Shown here one piece after another: positions 25,191 through 35,392 of a stretch of 64,000 nt of DNA. Made by a program: the position numbers and the translations under genes. Below the pieces are notes generated by a model, which saw only the letters and a program-made list of their open reading frames with translations, was not told the origin of the DNA and searched no databases. The stretch is from Alteromonas australica (GTDB taxonomy: Bacteria > Pseudomonadota > Gammaproteobacteria > Enterobacterales > Alteromonadaceae). The DNA lies in NCBI RefSeq assembly GCF_000730385.1, contig NZ_CP008849.1, positions 1,984,001 to 2,048,000 on the forward strand, read 5' to 3'. Positions within the stretch are counted from its first letter, which is position 1, and every line of letters starts with the position of its first letter.

Positions 25191-25469
25191 TATTATAGCG
25201 ATTTATAGCACGAAAGCCGTTATAGATGAAAAAAAGGCTATTCTACGCAAAATGCGCCTTTGTGTTTCAGTACCTTACTCTAAGTCTTTTGACTTTCCTA
25301 TTGGTGTTCTAAAAGTGTCTATAGGGGCCGGTTACGCTAGTGCGCCTGGAAGACCAGTGAGGTTATCAATGAATAACATAAATAAGCGCTGCCATATCTG
25401 GTCTTTTTAATCTTGGCGGCGTAGGATCTACATATCATTTTCATGTGTTACACGTGTTAAGGAAATTAC

Positions 25470-26021
25470 ATGGATGCTTTGTCACTCTTATTAAATAGAA
25501 GTTCGCAGCCGCGACTCGGCTCACCAGCGCCCAGTGGAGCAGCGTTGGAAAACATTATGCAGGCGGCCCTTCGTGCGCCAGACCATGCGTGTTTAACGCC
25601 TTGGCGGTTTATTGTATGCCAAAACAAGGGGCTAGAAAAACTGGGTAGTTTGTTTGAACAGTCAGCCATAGCGAATGATAAATCGCAAAAAGAAATTGAA
25701 CGGTCTGTTCAGCTTCCTCATCGTGCTCCCATGATCATTGTGGCTATTGCAAAATATATAGAGCATGAAAAAGTGCCAAAAGTTGAGCAAATTGCGTCTG
25801 CATCATGTGCAGTAATGGCGATGCAAATGGCCGCAGTGGCACAGGGGTTTAATGGCATGTGGCGCAGTGGTAGTTACGCCCACTGTGAGTTAGTTCGCGA
25901 GGGGCTTGGTCTAGCAGAAGACGATGAATTGGTGGGCTTTTTGTACCTTGGAACGCCATTATTTGAGCCAGCGCCCAAGCCACAGCGCAACTCTGACGAT
26001 TTTTTCGAGTACTGGAATTAA
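25470..26021 (+). CDS. ydjA: NAD(P)H nitroreductase YdjA-like
   Basis: A 183-residue flavin reductase of the minimal nitroreductase group, an FMN-binding homodimer in E. coli. The N-terminal MDALSLLLNRSSQPRL, the AALRAPDHACLTPWRF loop and the VMAMQMAAVAQGFNGMWRSG FMN-binding stretch match YdjA closely. The natural substrate is unknown. Convergent with the DUF2797 gene; lies close to sppA and ansA as in E. coli. Confidence 0.95.
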   Translation: MDALSLLLNRSSQPRLGSPAPSGAALENIMQAALRAPDHACLTPWRFIVCQNKGLEKLGSLFEQSAIANDKSQKEIERSVQLPHRAPMIIVAIAKYIEHEKVPKVEQIASASCAVMAMQMAAVAQGFNGMWRSGSYAHCELVREGLGLAEDDELVGFLYLGTPLFEPAPKPQRNSDDFFEYWN

Positions 26022-26033
26022 GAACTGGCGCGT

Positions 26034-26873
26034 TTAAAGCGCCAATTCCACCTGATAACCTGCGTACTTGCGAATGTTGATTACTCGGTCCTCATCTAAT
26101 AACCAGTATTGTCCTTTTACCCCTTTTAAAACCCCTTCAAATGCGGGTGTTTTATCTAGGTTAATGGATTTTATTTTCACAGGGTATTCTTCTACAGGGT
26201 AGTGAATATCGAAGATGGGGCCTTCTACTTCGCTCACCGCTTGGAGGCCTTTTTCTTGTTTTTCCGCGTTTAAATCATCACTGATTTTAGCCAGTAATTC
26301 TTGTTTTACTGCATTTAAATCTACCGATTCTGGTGCGCCTTTGAGCATGGTACGCCAATTAGTTTTATCGGCGATATACGATTTGCAAAAGGTTTCAACC
26401 ACACCACTGGTTAAGCGATCTGGTACGCGTAGCATTACAGTAGCCTGGGTGGCGCCTTGGTCCATCCACCGAGAAGATACGGCGTCAGTGACGTGACGGG
26501 TAATACCTACTTTCACTGTGCCTGTATTCGCAAGGTAAACAAAGTGGTCACTAAAGCAATGTTCTTCCCCCCACTCAGGCTCTCTACATGTGCCCTCGTG
26601 ATAATGGCATTTCTCAGGCTTAATAATACAGCTATCGCATTGTGCCAATGAAATAAGGCAAGGGTAGCAGTACCCTTGATTAAAACTTTTCTTTGTTTTT
26701 CGAGCGCAATGAACGCAATGTATTTCACCGGTAAAAGTTAACGACACTTTTTGCCCAATAAGAGGGTTAATATCGAGGGTGTGTTCGCCAATAGGGAGTT
26801 GGTACACGACATTATTATTGGTGTCAGCTTTTGTGCGCATTTTTCGTAGCGCGCCAGAATAAACGGTAGCCAT
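26034..26873 (-). CDS. DUF2797 protein, cysteine-rich
   Basis: A 279-residue conserved protein. An N-terminal beta-rich part is followed by a likely multi-zinc region with C53, C56, C69, C72, C79, C82, C89, C96 and C106 (CVHC, CYPC, CDSC patterns). The middle part contains VYLANTGTVKVGITR, a GIY-YIG-like strand arrangement, with R126 after the strand. This resemblance suggests nucleic-acid binding, but it is inference. It ends 25 nt from the start of ansA upstream on the same strand and may be cotranscribed with it. Confidence 0.85.
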   Translation of the reverse strand: MATVYSGALRKMRTKADTNNNVVYQLPIGEHTLDINPLIGQKVSLTFTGEIHCVHCARKTKKSFNQGYCYPCLISLAQCDSCIIKPEKCHYHEGTCREPEWGEEHCFSDHFVYLANTGTVKVGITRHVTDAVSSRWMDQGATQATVMLRVPDRLTSGVVETFCKSYIADKTNWRTMLKGAPESVDLNAVKQELLAKISDDLNAEKQEKGLQAVSEVEGPIFDIHYPVEEYPVKIKSINLDKTPAFEGVLKGVKGQYWLLDEDRVINIRKYAGYQVELAL

Positions 26874-26897
26874 AGTATGCTGATGTCCTGTTGTGAA

Positions 26898-27905
26898 TTA
26901 TTCGCTGAGTTCGCCACGCAGGTTGTGCGTCAGTTGAGATTTTAGTTGCGAAAAACTAAGCGATTTACTGAGAAGATAATGGAGTTTGGCTAATGCGGCT
27001 TCCGGTGTCATGTCACTGCCAGAAAGCACGCCAGCTTGTTGTAGGCCATGACCGGTGGCGTAGCCGCCCATATTGACTCGCCCGCGTATACATTGCGTGC
27101 AATTTAAAACCGGTATTTCCCTGTCTTTAGCGTAGTTCAATTGCGCTATAAGTGACGGTGATTGTGGTGCATTACCCACACCATAACTAAGTAAAATAAG
27201 CGCGTTAACAGGCTGTTGAAGGGTGTTTTTTAACACCTCTGAAGCTATGCCAGGGTACAAGCTGACCATGCCTATAGGTTGAGCCTTAACCGGTGAAACC
27301 CTAAGCGGTTTATCGCTTGGCGTTGCCAGTTCTCCCGCTTTTAGTCTGATATTAATACCCGCTTCAAGTAATGGGGGAAAGTTGGGTGAATCGAAAGCAT
27401 TAAACCCGTCGGCATCAACTTTTCTACTCCGATTGCCCCTTAGTAAGCGATTGTTAAAAAACAAGCTTACTTCAGCAATAGGGTAGTTAGCGGCTACGTA
27501 CAGCGCGTTTAATAGATTCACTTGTCCATCTGAACGAAGTTCGGCAAGGGGAATTTGAGACCCCGTAACAATCACCGGCTTGGATAAATTTTCAAGCATA
27601 AAGCTAAGGGCCGAGGACGTATAGGCCATGGTGTCTGTGCCATGCAGAATAATAAACCCATCGTATTTATCATAGTTGGCGGCAATATCGTCAGCAATAC
27701 GTTGCCAGTCGGACGGATTCATGTCGGAAGAATCGATAAGGTTGTCGTACTCATGAAGTGTAAACAAGGGCATCTCTGGACGATGAAACTCGGGCATTTG
27801 TGCCAATGTTTCACTTAAGAAGCCTTCTGCTGGAATATAGCCTTGGTCGGAGGGCTTCATGCCAATAGTACCGCCAGTATAGGCAATGTAGATGTGTTTA
27901 CGCAT
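26898..27905 (-). CDS. ansA: Type I (cytoplasmic) L-asparaginase
   Basis: Hydrolyses asparagine to aspartate and ammonia. The first catalytic Thr is in YTGGTIGMKPS (residues 9-19), the second in HGTDTMAYTSSALSFML. At 335 residues without signal peptide it matches AnsA of E. coli, the low-affinity housekeeping form, rather than the periplasmic type II. Upstream gene of the ansA-DUF2797 pair; the neighbouring sppA and ydjA conserve the E. coli locus. Confidence 0.96.
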   Translation of the reverse strand: MRKHIYIAYTGGTIGMKPSDQGYIPAEGFLSETLAQMPEFHRPEMPLFTLHEYDNLIDSSDMNPSDWQRIADDIAANYDKYDGFIILHGTDTMAYTSSALSFMLENLSKPVIVTGSQIPLAELRSDGQVNLLNALYVAANYPIAEVSLFFNNRLLRGNRSRKVDADGFNAFDSPNFPPLLEAGINIRLKAGELATPSDKPLRVSPVKAQPIGMVSLYPGIASEVLKNTLQQPVNALILLSYGVGNAPQSPSLIAQLNYAKDREIPVLNCTQCIRGRVNMGGYATGHGLQQAGVLSGSDMTPEAALAKLHYLLSKSLSFSQLKSQLTHNLRGELSE

Positions 27906-28138
27906 AAATAGACCTTACATAACGCATGGTATTAATTTTGAAGCCGCATTCTAGCAGCCCATAAAGTAATGTCATCCGGTGATTGAAGTTTATCGAAGAG
28001 ATTATGCATTTTGTTCTGTGTTTAATGCAAAAAAGGGCGTTATCTTCATTAAATTGAAAATAATCAACGTTATATTTTTTTCCTTATGTATACATGGTTC
28101 GTTATAATGTTCTTAGATGAGTATTTAAAATAATTACA

Positions 28139-29869
28139 ATGACGAAAATTTTCTCTTCTTGGGCGCGGCTTATTGCATTTCTTTTCGCGCTACCACCCTT
28201 CTCTACGGTATGTGCCCAAGACGCTGCGCTACTTGACATTGAGCGCATTCATTTTGATGATCATCAGCAAGCCTTAGTGCTACTGAACAACCTTGATTTG
28301 CAATCGTTGTCACCAGAAGACAAAGAATATCATCGCTTTTTGAAGGCGCTGCTCTCTGCTTACGAAGGGAACCTTGAAAACGCGTTTCATTCGTTAACTG
28401 CGGTATACACAGACGTGCAATCTACCCGAGTGAAAAGTCGCACCCTGGTTTCACTGACGGCCATGGCTTCGTTTTTAGGTAAATGGGAACAGGGCTTCAT
28501 GTATGCCAATGCATTACAACGTGCGTTGGCTAATGAAAAAGATGAAACGCTGATGCTAAAAGGGCTGCAAGGCCTGCTCATTTTCTATTTGAATGCTGAG
28601 CAATACGACATTGCAAAAATGCTAGCGCAGCGTATTGAAAAGCATAGCCCTGCTGATTCCCCATATCGATGTCTTGGCGAAGTGGCAATGATGGATATTG
28701 CTGCCAAAGAGCAGGTGAGCGAAAGCAAAGAGGCAAGATACCAAACAGCGAAAGCAAACTGTGCGGCAAGCGGAAGTCGCTACTACATTTCTTTGTTAGA
28801 CAATGCGTATTTAACCTTGCTTATAAAGCAAAATAAACCGCAGCAAGCCTATAGGCTTTCGAAAATCATGAAAAAGCGGGTAGAGGATATTGATGTCCTG
28901 TTTCTTGATTTAGCATTTAATGCATCGTTGGCGCAGCTCTATTATTTACTTGGTGATGTTGAAAAAGCAAAAACGTCAGCAACCTTTGTGCTTGACCAGC
29001 TGGATAAACGGGAATTTTTGCAAAGCCGAATAGATGCCTTGTTGGTGATGGTGAAAATAGCTAAAGCGCAACAGGATTTTGCCCAAGCATTACAGTATGC
29101 TGAAGCGCTGTCTAAAGCCGAAAGCTTACTTCGCGAAGACAATGTGGTGAAACAAGTGGCTTATCAGCAAGCAAACTTTAATCTGGCCATAAAAGAAAAT
29201 GAAATAGCGCTTTTAGATAAGAAAAATAAGCTGTTAGAACAGCAAACTCAACTGACCAACGAAAAAATTAATGTGGTGACTTTGGCACTCGTCGTGATTG
29301 CGATATGTTTGGCAGCACTCGTTTTCTGGTCTTATCGTAGCCGAAAACTACATTTAAAGTTTAAACAGTTGGCAGAAAAAGACGGGCTAACCGGCGCGTT
29401 TAATCGTAGTTTTTTTATTGAGTCAGCGCAAAAAGTTTTACCCGTTCAAAAAGATCTTCAATCAGATTGCTGCTTAATCCTGTTCGATTTAGATCATTTT
29501 AAGCAAATTAACGATACGCAAGGGCATCAAGTTGGCGACAAGCTGTTGTCTGCAACGGTAGCGGCGATTTATGAAGTGGTTAACGCAGATACCTTAGTGG
29601 CGCGAATGGGCGGTGAAGAATTCGCCATTTTAATGCCGCGGTGTGATGTTATTCATGGTGCTTGTGTGGCAGAGCAATGTCGTAAAGCCATAGAAGGGGT
29701 TCGCGTGACGCATGTAAAATCAAACCTCACGGTGAGTGCGAGCTTTGGTGTGAGTGACACATCACAAGTCGGTTACAACATTGACAATCTGCTAGCCGCT
29801 GCCGATTTAGCCTTATACAAGTCTAAACAGAATGGGCGAAACCAAGTTAACCGTTACTTCGTAGAGTGA
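28139..29869 (+). CDS. Diguanylate cyclase with periplasmic TPR-like sensor
   Basis: A 576-residue membrane protein. A signal peptide (about 1-26) is followed by a periplasmic helical-repeat domain (about 30-340) resembling tetratricopeptide repeats, a coiled coil (about 345-375), one membrane helix (about 378-400) and a GGDEF domain (about 415-575). The active site reads GGEEF at 491-495 and the metal/substrate loop DLDHFKQINDTQGHQVGD is intact, so it should make c-di-GMP. The RxxD inhibitory site that usually precedes GGEEF is absent (N-A-D-T there), implying no product inhibition at that site. Monocistronic. Confidence 0.92.
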   Translation: MTKIFSSWARLIAFLFALPPFSTVCAQDAALLDIERIHFDDHQQALVLLNNLDLQSLSPEDKEYHRFLKALLSAYEGNLENAFHSLTAVYTDVQSTRVKSRTLVSLTAMASFLGKWEQGFMYANALQRALANEKDETLMLKGLQGLLIFYLNAEQYDIAKMLAQRIEKHSPADSPYRCLGEVAMMDIAAKEQVSESKEARYQTAKANCAASGSRYYISLLDNAYLTLLIKQNKPQQAYRLSKIMKKRVEDIDVLFLDLAFNASLAQLYYLLGDVEKAKTSATFVLDQLDKREFLQSRIDALLVMVKIAKAQQDFAQALQYAEALSKAESLLREDNVVKQVAYQQANFNLAIKENEIALLDKKNKLLEQQTQLTNEKINVVTLALVVIAICLAALVFWSYRSRKLHLKFKQLAEKDGLTGAFNRSFFIESAQKVLPVQKDLQSDCCLILFDLDHFKQINDTQGHQVGDKLLSATVAAIYEVVNADTLVARMGGEEFAILMPRCDVIHGACVAEQCRKAIEGVRVTHVKSNLTVSASFGVSDTSQVGYNIDNLLAAADLALYKSKQNGRNQVNRYFVE

Positions 29870-29935
29870 GGCGCCCTAGATAACGTAACGAATTTACTTA
29901 TAGTTCGACCTTGACCAGTGATAAACGCCTAAAAT

Positions 29936-29967
29936 AAAAAAGCCCGAGCATAGGCTCAGGCTTTTTA
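29936..29967. terminator. Bidirectional terminator between the cyclase and lipA
   Basis: AAAAAAGCCCGAGC and GCTCAGGCTTTTT form a stem with one C-A mismatch around an ATAG loop, with A and T runs on both sides; placed between convergent genes. Confidence 0.8.
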
Positions 29968-30005
29968 CGACAGCGTTATTGAAATCAATTCAGTTTATAC
30001 AAACT

Positions 30006-30971
30006 CTATTTAACTTCTTTACCTGCCGCTTGCTGATCCGCATGGTAGCTTGAGCGAACCATAGGGCCACTGGCTGCATGCGTAAAGCCAATAGATTTTG
30101 CGTAATCACCGAGTGCATCAAACTCTTTCGGGTGCACGTAACGTTTAACAGGGTAGTGGTGTTTGCTGGGCTGCAAATACTGACCCAAGGTAAGCATATC
30201 CACATCGTGGGCACGTAAATCGCGAAGCACACCTTCTATCTCTTCGTTTTCTTCACCCATTCCCATCATTAAACCAGATTTAGTGAGAACGTCAGGGTGT
30301 TGCGCCTTAAACTTTTTCAGTAAGTCGAGAGACCATTGGTAGTTTGCACCCGGTCGACATTCACGATAAAGACGTGGAATGGTTTCTAAGTTGTGGTTGA
30401 AGACATCTGGCACACCGGCTTTGAAAATGTCGAGAGCGCGATCCATACGGCCACGAAAATCCGGTACCAGTACTTCAATGGTGGTTTCAGGACTGTGCTT
30501 ACGAATGGCATTAATACAGTCTACAAAGTGCTGTGCACCGCCATCTCTTAAATCGTCGCGATCTACCGACGTAATAACCACATAGCGAAGTTTCATTTCG
30601 GCAATGGTGGTGGCTAGTTTTTCAGGTTCTTCAGCGCTAGGCGGTAATGGTTTTCCGTGCGCAACATCACAAAACGGGCAACGTCGGGTACAGATATCGC
30701 CTAATATCATGAAGGTGGCTGTGCCGTGATTAAAGCATTCTGCTAGGTTAGGGCAGCTTGCTTCTTCGCAAACTGAATGCAATTTGTTTTTGCGCAGTGT
30801 CTTCTTGATATGATCAATTTTGTCAGTGGTTCGTGGTAACTTAATTTTAATCCACTCAGGCTTACGCAGCATTTCTTCCTTTTCAGTAGGAATAATGGTG
30901 ACGGGGATATGTTTTACTTTTTCGTCGTCGCGGAGTTTTACTCCCGCTTTAGGTCGTGCGTTACTCATCAA
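30006..30971 (-). CDS. lipA: Lipoyl synthase
   Basis: A radical-SAM enzyme that inserts two sulfur atoms into octanoyl groups on lipoyl domains. The auxiliary cluster ligands are C68, C73 and C79 ([13 protein letters not shown]), and the SAM cluster is C94, C98 and C101 (CTRRCPFC). The C-terminal Ser ligand lies in VRSSYHAD. Length 321 matches E. coli. The start is the first of two adjacent ATG codons, overlapping the end of lipB by 11 nt, so lipB-lipA are probably coupled. Confidence 0.98.
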   Translation of the reverse strand: MMSNARPKAGVKLRDDEKVKHIPVTIIPTEKEEMLRKPEWIKIKLPRTTDKIDHIKKTLRKNKLHSVCEEASCPNLAECFNHGTATFMILGDICTRRCPFCDVAHGKPLPPSAEEPEKLATTIAEMKLRYVVITSVDRDDLRDGGAQHFVDCINAIRKHSPETTIEVLVPDFRGRMDRALDIFKAGVPDVFNHNLETIPRLYRECRPGANYQWSLDLLKKFKAQHPDVLTKSGLMMGMGEENEEIEGVLRDLRAHDVDMLTLGQYLQPSKHHYPVKRYVHPKEFDALGDYAKSIGFTHAASGPMVRSSYHADQQAAGKEVK

Positions 30972-31617
30972 AACCTTCTTTATATTCTGTGTCCGTTATC
31001 GAAAGCGCGTCTAATAGCAATTCGGTTAAAGCGACGCCCGCTTCAACTAAGGATTGCGGGCCATTTAACGTTGCAGTATCAATCATTTCCATGCCTGCAT
31101 AGCCACAGGGGTTAATTCGTTGAAACGGCGATAAGTCCATATTAACATTTAATGCAAGACCATGAAACGAACAACCATTACGAATACGTAAGCCTAGCGA
31201 GCAAACCTTTTTTTCATCCACATAAACACCAGGGGCATCTGGCTTTGGATAGGCCGTTATTTCGTAATTCGCAAGCAAGCCTACTACGGCATTTTCCATT
31301 GCTGTAACGAGATGACGAACGCCCAGCTTTCGGCGCTTTATATTCAATAATAAATAAATAACTTGTTGGCCGGGCCCATGATAAGTGACCTGTCCCCCCC
31401 TATCTACTTGCACCACAGGAATATCACCAGGCATAAGAATATGCTCGGCTTTACCAGCTTGGCCTTGGGTAAACACAGGGGGATGTTCAACCAACCATAT
31501 TTCATCTTGGGTGTTTTGGTCTCGTTCGTCAGTAAAGCGCTGCATGGCTTGCCATACCGGCTCATAGTGTTTAGTGCCTAACTGACGAATGATAACCGTA
31601 GAGGTTTGTTCACTCAC
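30961..31617 (-). CDS. lipB: Octanoyl-[ACP]:protein N-octanoyltransferase
   Basis: LipB moves octanoate from acyl carrier protein to lipoyl domains, the step before LipA. The catalytic Cys is in [11 protein letters not shown] and the Lys partner in [14 protein letters not shown]. The conserved [12 protein letters not shown] is present. 218 residues, standard length. Starts 1 nt after the ybeD stop, overlapping lipA at its other end, so ybeD, lipB and lipA form one transcript. Confidence 0.98.
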   Translation of the reverse strand: MSEQTSTVIIRQLGTKHYEPVWQAMQRFTDERDQNTQDEIWLVEHPPVFTQGQAGKAEHILMPGDIPVVQVDRGGQVTYHGPGQQVIYLLLNIKRRKLGVRHLVTAMENAVVGLLANYEITAYPKPDAPGVYVDEKKVCSLGLRIRNGCSFHGLALNVNMDLSPFQRINPCGYAGMEMIDTATLNGPQSLVEAGVALTELLLDALSITDTEYKEGFDE

Positions 31618-31881
31618 TTACAGTACTACTCTAACTAATTCTAGTTTAGCTAATTCTGTGTATATCAGTTCCATGTGCTCTTTACTGGTGACGCGTACGC
31701 TAACGGAAACAGAATGGTAATTTCCTTTACTGCTTGGCTTAACGGTGGGCGCATAGTCACCCGGAGCATGCGTCTGCAAACACGAAATAACATGGTGGGG
31801 AAGTTTATCATCAGCCACACCCATAACTTTAAACGTTTGGTGCGTGGGGAAATCTAGAAGTTCATCAAAACGGGTATCCAT
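31618..31881 (-). CDS. ybeD: YbeD (UPF0250/DUF493) protein
   Basis: An 87-residue ferredoxin-fold protein of the DUF493 family, conserved between dacA and lipB in gammaproteobacteria. Typical sequence FPTHQTFKVMG near the N-terminus and HVVSxxxx-like middle; E. coli YbeD structure resembles ACT-like regulatory domains. A role linked to lipoate metabolism is only inferred from gene position. Its stop abuts the lipB start. Confidence 0.94.
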   Translation of the reverse strand: MDTRFDELLDFPTHQTFKVMGVADDKLPHHVISCLQTHAPGDYAPTVKPSSKGNYHSVSVSVRVTSKEHMELIYTELAKLELVRVVL

Positions 31882-31907
31882 GCGATATCCTTGGTACTGT
31901 CGTTAAA

Positions 31908-31944
31908 TACAAAAACGGCCAGATTGTAACAAATCTGGCCGCCT
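31908..31944 (-). terminator. Terminator of dacA
   Basis: GGCCAGATT and its complement form a 9-bp or longer stem; on the minus strand it is followed by TTTTTG. It lies between dacA and ybeD on the same strand. Confidence 0.85.
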
Positions 31945-31970
31945 TTGAACTAGCTTTCAACGAGTTTTAT

Positions 31971-33164
31971 TTAGTCTTCACCAAAACCCAGTTGCAACAT
32001 GACGTAGTCTTTTATGCGGTTAAAGAAGCTACCCTCTTTAACTTCTTGCAACGTGACCAGTGGGTAACTGGCTACATCTTGGCCGTCTAATTGCAGATAA
32101 AGCGTTCCAACAACTTGCCCTTTAGCAAGCGGAGCTTCAAGTTTTTTGTCTAGTTCAAAGTTGGCTTCAAGGTTAGCAGCCTGTCCGCGCGGAATAGTAA
32201 TGGGGGTAGATTGATTAATTCCAAGGTCTACTGTTTCCCGGTCGCCCATATAAATTCGGTGAGCAACAAAGCTGTGGCCCGCATTATAAGGCGTAAGGGT
32301 TTCAAAGAACCTAAAGCCGTATTTAAGTAGCTTTTTATTTTCTACTTTACGTGCACGCTCGCTGTCGGTACCCATCACAACAGAGATTAGGCGCATTCCG
32401 CCTTGTTCCGCTGAGGTGATAAGGCTATACCCGGCATCTGATGTGTGGCCAGTTTTAATACCGTCAACGTTTAAGCTCTTGTCCCATAACAGGCTGTTAC
32501 GGTTGTATTGCTTAATGCCGTTGAAGGTAAATTCTTTTTCGCTATAAATTTTGTACATTTGCGGCGTTTCGGCAATCAGCGCTCGAGAAAGCGTGGCCAT
32601 GTCTCTTGGCGTAGTATAGTGGTCAGGGTCGTGCAAGCCGTGAGCATTTACAAAATGGGACGCTGTCATGCCTAATGCTTGTGCGTGTGCATTCATCATG
32701 CTGGCAAATGCGGCTTCTGAACCGGCAACGTGTTCAGCCATAGCCACACAAGCGTCGTTTCCTGATTGCACTACAATACCGCGAAGCAAATCGCTAACAG
32801 ACACTTGCGTTCCTACTTCAATAAACATTTTTGAAGAATCTGGGAATTTCTTCGCCCATGCATTCTCCGAGATAGTCACTTCATCTTCTAGGCTAATATT
32901 GCCAGCTTGCAACTCTTTACCAATCACGTAAATAGTCATGATTTTAGTTAGGCTAGCAGGGGCCAATTGCATATCTGCGTTTTTTGACGCGATAACATGC
33001 CCAGTTTCATAATCGGTTAAAAGAAATCCTTCAGCGGCAACTGACGGTGCGGGTGGCGTTACCACTGCACCATTCGCTGTAGTTGCTGTTAGCGCCAAGG
33101 CACTAAAAAGTAAAAAAGCGAAAGAAAGAAAAGACGGTTTAGCGCGTTGAATTGTTCTGAGCAT
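31971..33164 (-). CDS. dacA: D-alanyl-D-alanine carboxypeptidase (PBP5/6 type)
   Basis: Removes the terminal D-Ala from peptidoglycan pentapeptides in the periplasm. An N-terminal signal peptide of about 32 residues is followed by the S-x-x-K box (APASLTKIMT), the SGN box (VQSGNDACVAM) and the KTG box (DGIKTGHTSDAG). The C-terminal beta domain ends in an amphipathic helix (FFNRIKDYVMLQLGF) that usually anchors the enzyme to the inner membrane. 397 residues. Sits between rlpA and ybeD as in E. coli. Confidence 0.97.
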   Translation of the reverse strand: MLRTIQRAKPSFLSFAFLLFSALALTATTANGAVVTPPAPSVAAEGFLLTDYETGHVIASKNADMQLAPASLTKIMTIYVIGKELQAGNISLEDEVTISENAWAKKFPDSSKMFIEVGTQVSVSDLLRGIVVQSGNDACVAMAEHVAGSEAAFASMMNAHAQALGMTASHFVNAHGLHDPDHYTTPRDMATLSRALIAETPQMYKIYSEKEFTFNGIKQYNRNSLLWDKSLNVDGIKTGHTSDAGYSLITSAEQGGMRLISVVMGTDSERARKVENKKLLKYGFRFFETLTPYNAGHSFVAHRIYMGDRETVDLGINQSTPITIPRGQAANLEANFELDKKLEAPLAKGQVVGTLYLQLDGQDVASYPLVTLQEVKEGSFFNRIKDYVMLQLGFGED

Positions 33165-33402
33165 GATGTTGTTTTCTTTGACCGTTTATTATCCGTGTAT
33201 GGCTAACTGCAAATGTAGTGCGGTATAGCCGTTAGTATTATTAAGTCGAATTCTAACGTAAGGTAACAAGTACGACTAGGTTTTAACGAAAAAGTTTACT
33301 AGAAACTAGGGATTAGGCGACGAATGCCTTTTTTCGTGCTGTAAGCTGTCAGATAGCCACCCCAGTTCGCCTTATTGTTGCCACAATTCGAACATGACCG
33401 TG

Positions 33403-34278
33403 CTACAAGGTGCCTTCAACGGTGTAGGCATTGGGGTAGCCATTTTTACGTAATTGTTCCAGTAAAACATTGGCGGCAGACTTATTTTCGATGGGCCCTA
33501 ATTGAAGCTTGTAGATGTTGTCGACCCGTGGGAGGTGCGTAGGCACCTGATACAATGCCGAAAGCACATTCGAAATGGATTTTGCCCGCTTTTCATCGGA
33601 CAGCGCTGCAACTTGGATATAAATGGCAGGCTGGGTGTTTGGTAACCCTGACTTTTCACTGTCTATAGCAGTGGGGCTGGCAGGTACGGTAATGCCCAAG
33701 TATTCATCATATGTGATGGTAGGGCGGTTACCCACTGTCACGTTATTGTGTTGGTCAAAGTGAATAACTTCTATTTTTACTTTCGCCGTGCCCTTGTGCT
33801 GATAGCCTAGTTTTACCGCCGCTGCATAGGAAAGGTCGATAATTCTATTGTCATGAAACGGCCCTCTATCGTTAACTCGCACAATGGCTTGTTGACCGTT
33901 TTCTAAGTTAGTCACTCTTACATAAGAAGGTAAAGGCAATGTCTTATGGGCGGCGGTCATGGCAAACATATTATAAGTTTCACCATTAGACGTCAGGTGA
34001 CCATGGAATTTTTGACCATACCAGCTGGCGTAGCCAATTTCCTCGAAGCCCTTGCCCGACGCTAGCGGAGAATATCGCTGCCCCAACACTTCATAAGGGC
34101 GGCTATTAAACTGCCGGTAGGCTTCGTACTTAGGCACAGCATCAAGTGTTTCAGGTTTTTTTGCCACATAAGCGGGGGCGGTATCTTGTTGCATGGTATA
34201 GCGACTTTCTGGTGCCGACTGGCACCCACAGAGTGCAGCCATTATTGCACTTAAAAAAACAAAGGAACGTAACATCAT
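33403..34278 (-). CDS. rlpA: RlpA septal-ring lipoprotein
   Basis: A 291-residue outer-membrane lipoprotein. The signal peptide ends in a lipobox with Cys in LCGC near residue 19. A double-psi beta-barrel domain follows (about 80-175; GYASWYGQKFHGHLTSNGE, then RVNDRGPFHDNRIIDLSYAAA), and a SPOR domain (about 215-290) that binds denuded glycan at the septum. In Pseudomonas RlpA is a lytic transglycosylase; the Glu/Asp residues of that barrel look present. The start overlaps the rodA stop by 4 nt. Confidence 0.94.
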   Translation of the reverse strand: MMLRSFVFLSAIMAALCGCQSAPESRYTMQQDTAPAYVAKKPETLDAVPKYEAYRQFNSRPYEVLGQRYSPLASGKGFEEIGYASWYGQKFHGHLTSNGETYNMFAMTAAHKTLPLPSYVRVTNLENGQQAIVRVNDRGPFHDNRIIDLSYAAAVKLGYQHKGTAKVKIEVIHFDQHNNVTVGNRPTITYDEYLGITVPASPTAIDSEKSGLPNTQPAIYIQVAALSDEKRAKSISNVLSALYQVPTHLPRVDNIYKLQLGPIENKSAANVLLEQLRKNGYPNAYTVEGTL

Positions 34279-35390
34279 CGAGACATAAATCGTTTCTGTG
34301 TAGCAATGGACATCAGAATGCCAAAACCTGCCATCAATGTCACCATTGATGTGCCGCCATAACTGACTAATGGCAAGGGCACCCCCACTACAGGTAATAA
34401 CCCGGAAACCATGCCCATATTAACAAAGACATAAACAAAAAAGGTGAGAGTAATACTTCCTGCTAACAGCTTGGAATAGGCATCTTGTGCGCGATTAGCA
34501 ATAATTAATCCCCGTAAAATAATGCATAAATAAATTCCCAACAACACCATCACGCCGGTAAGCCCAAACTCTTCACTAAACACGGAAAAGATAAAGTCAG
34601 TATGACGTTCGGGCAAAAACTCTAGCTGAGATTGTGTGCCTTGCAACCAGCCTTTACCGTCCATACCGCCTGAGCCAATGGCAATTTTCGATTGTATAAT
34701 ATGGTAGCCCGCGCCCAATGGATCGCTTTCAGGGTTAAGAAATGTCAGTACCCTTTGTTTTTGGTAGTCTTTCATTAAAAAGAACCACATGATAGGTGCG
34801 AATGCGCCGCCCAAGAGACTAACAAACCCAATTAAACGCCAACTCATGCCTGCCAAAAAGATGGCGAATATTCCGGAACTGGCAATAAGCAAAGACGTGC
34901 CTAAGTCGGGCTGTTTGGCAATAAGTACAGTGGGTACAGCCACCAATGTGAAACCGGTAATGATGTGAATAGTGCGGGGCGGTAAATTAAACTGGCTAAT
35001 ATACCAAGCCACCATCATAGGCACCGCTAATTTCATCAACTCAGACGGCTGAAAACGAATGAATTTTAAATCGAGCCAGCGCTGTGCGCCTTTCCCTACA
35101 TCACCAAACAATAACACGGCGATTAACATCAGCAAGCCCACAATATAGGCGTAGGTTGAAAGTCGACGAAAAGCGCCTATGGGAATTTGCGCGAGGACAA
35201 ACATGACAATAAAGCTTACCCCTAGGCGGGTAAACTGACGTTGCATTTGCCCTTCATCTTGGCCGGAGGCAGAGTAAAGGGTAAATAAGCCAACCGACAT
35301 CAGCACCAGTAACCCTAATAGCAACCATCCATCTATATGGATACGTTGCAAAAAGCTGATTTTGTTGGTGTTTAACGTATTCTTTTTCAT
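34275..35390 (-). CDS. rodA: Peptidoglycan glycosyltransferase RodA
   Basis: A SEDS-family glycosyltransferase that polymerises peptidoglycan for cell elongation together with PBP2. The 371-residue protein has about ten membrane helices. The functional motif region with [32 protein letters not shown] is conserved, including the catalytic Asp loop. Starts 2 nt from the mrdA stop and overlaps rlpA, so mrdA-rodA-rlpA is one transcript. Confidence 0.97.
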   Translation of the reverse strand: [371 protein letters not shown]

Positions 35391-35392
35391 GG

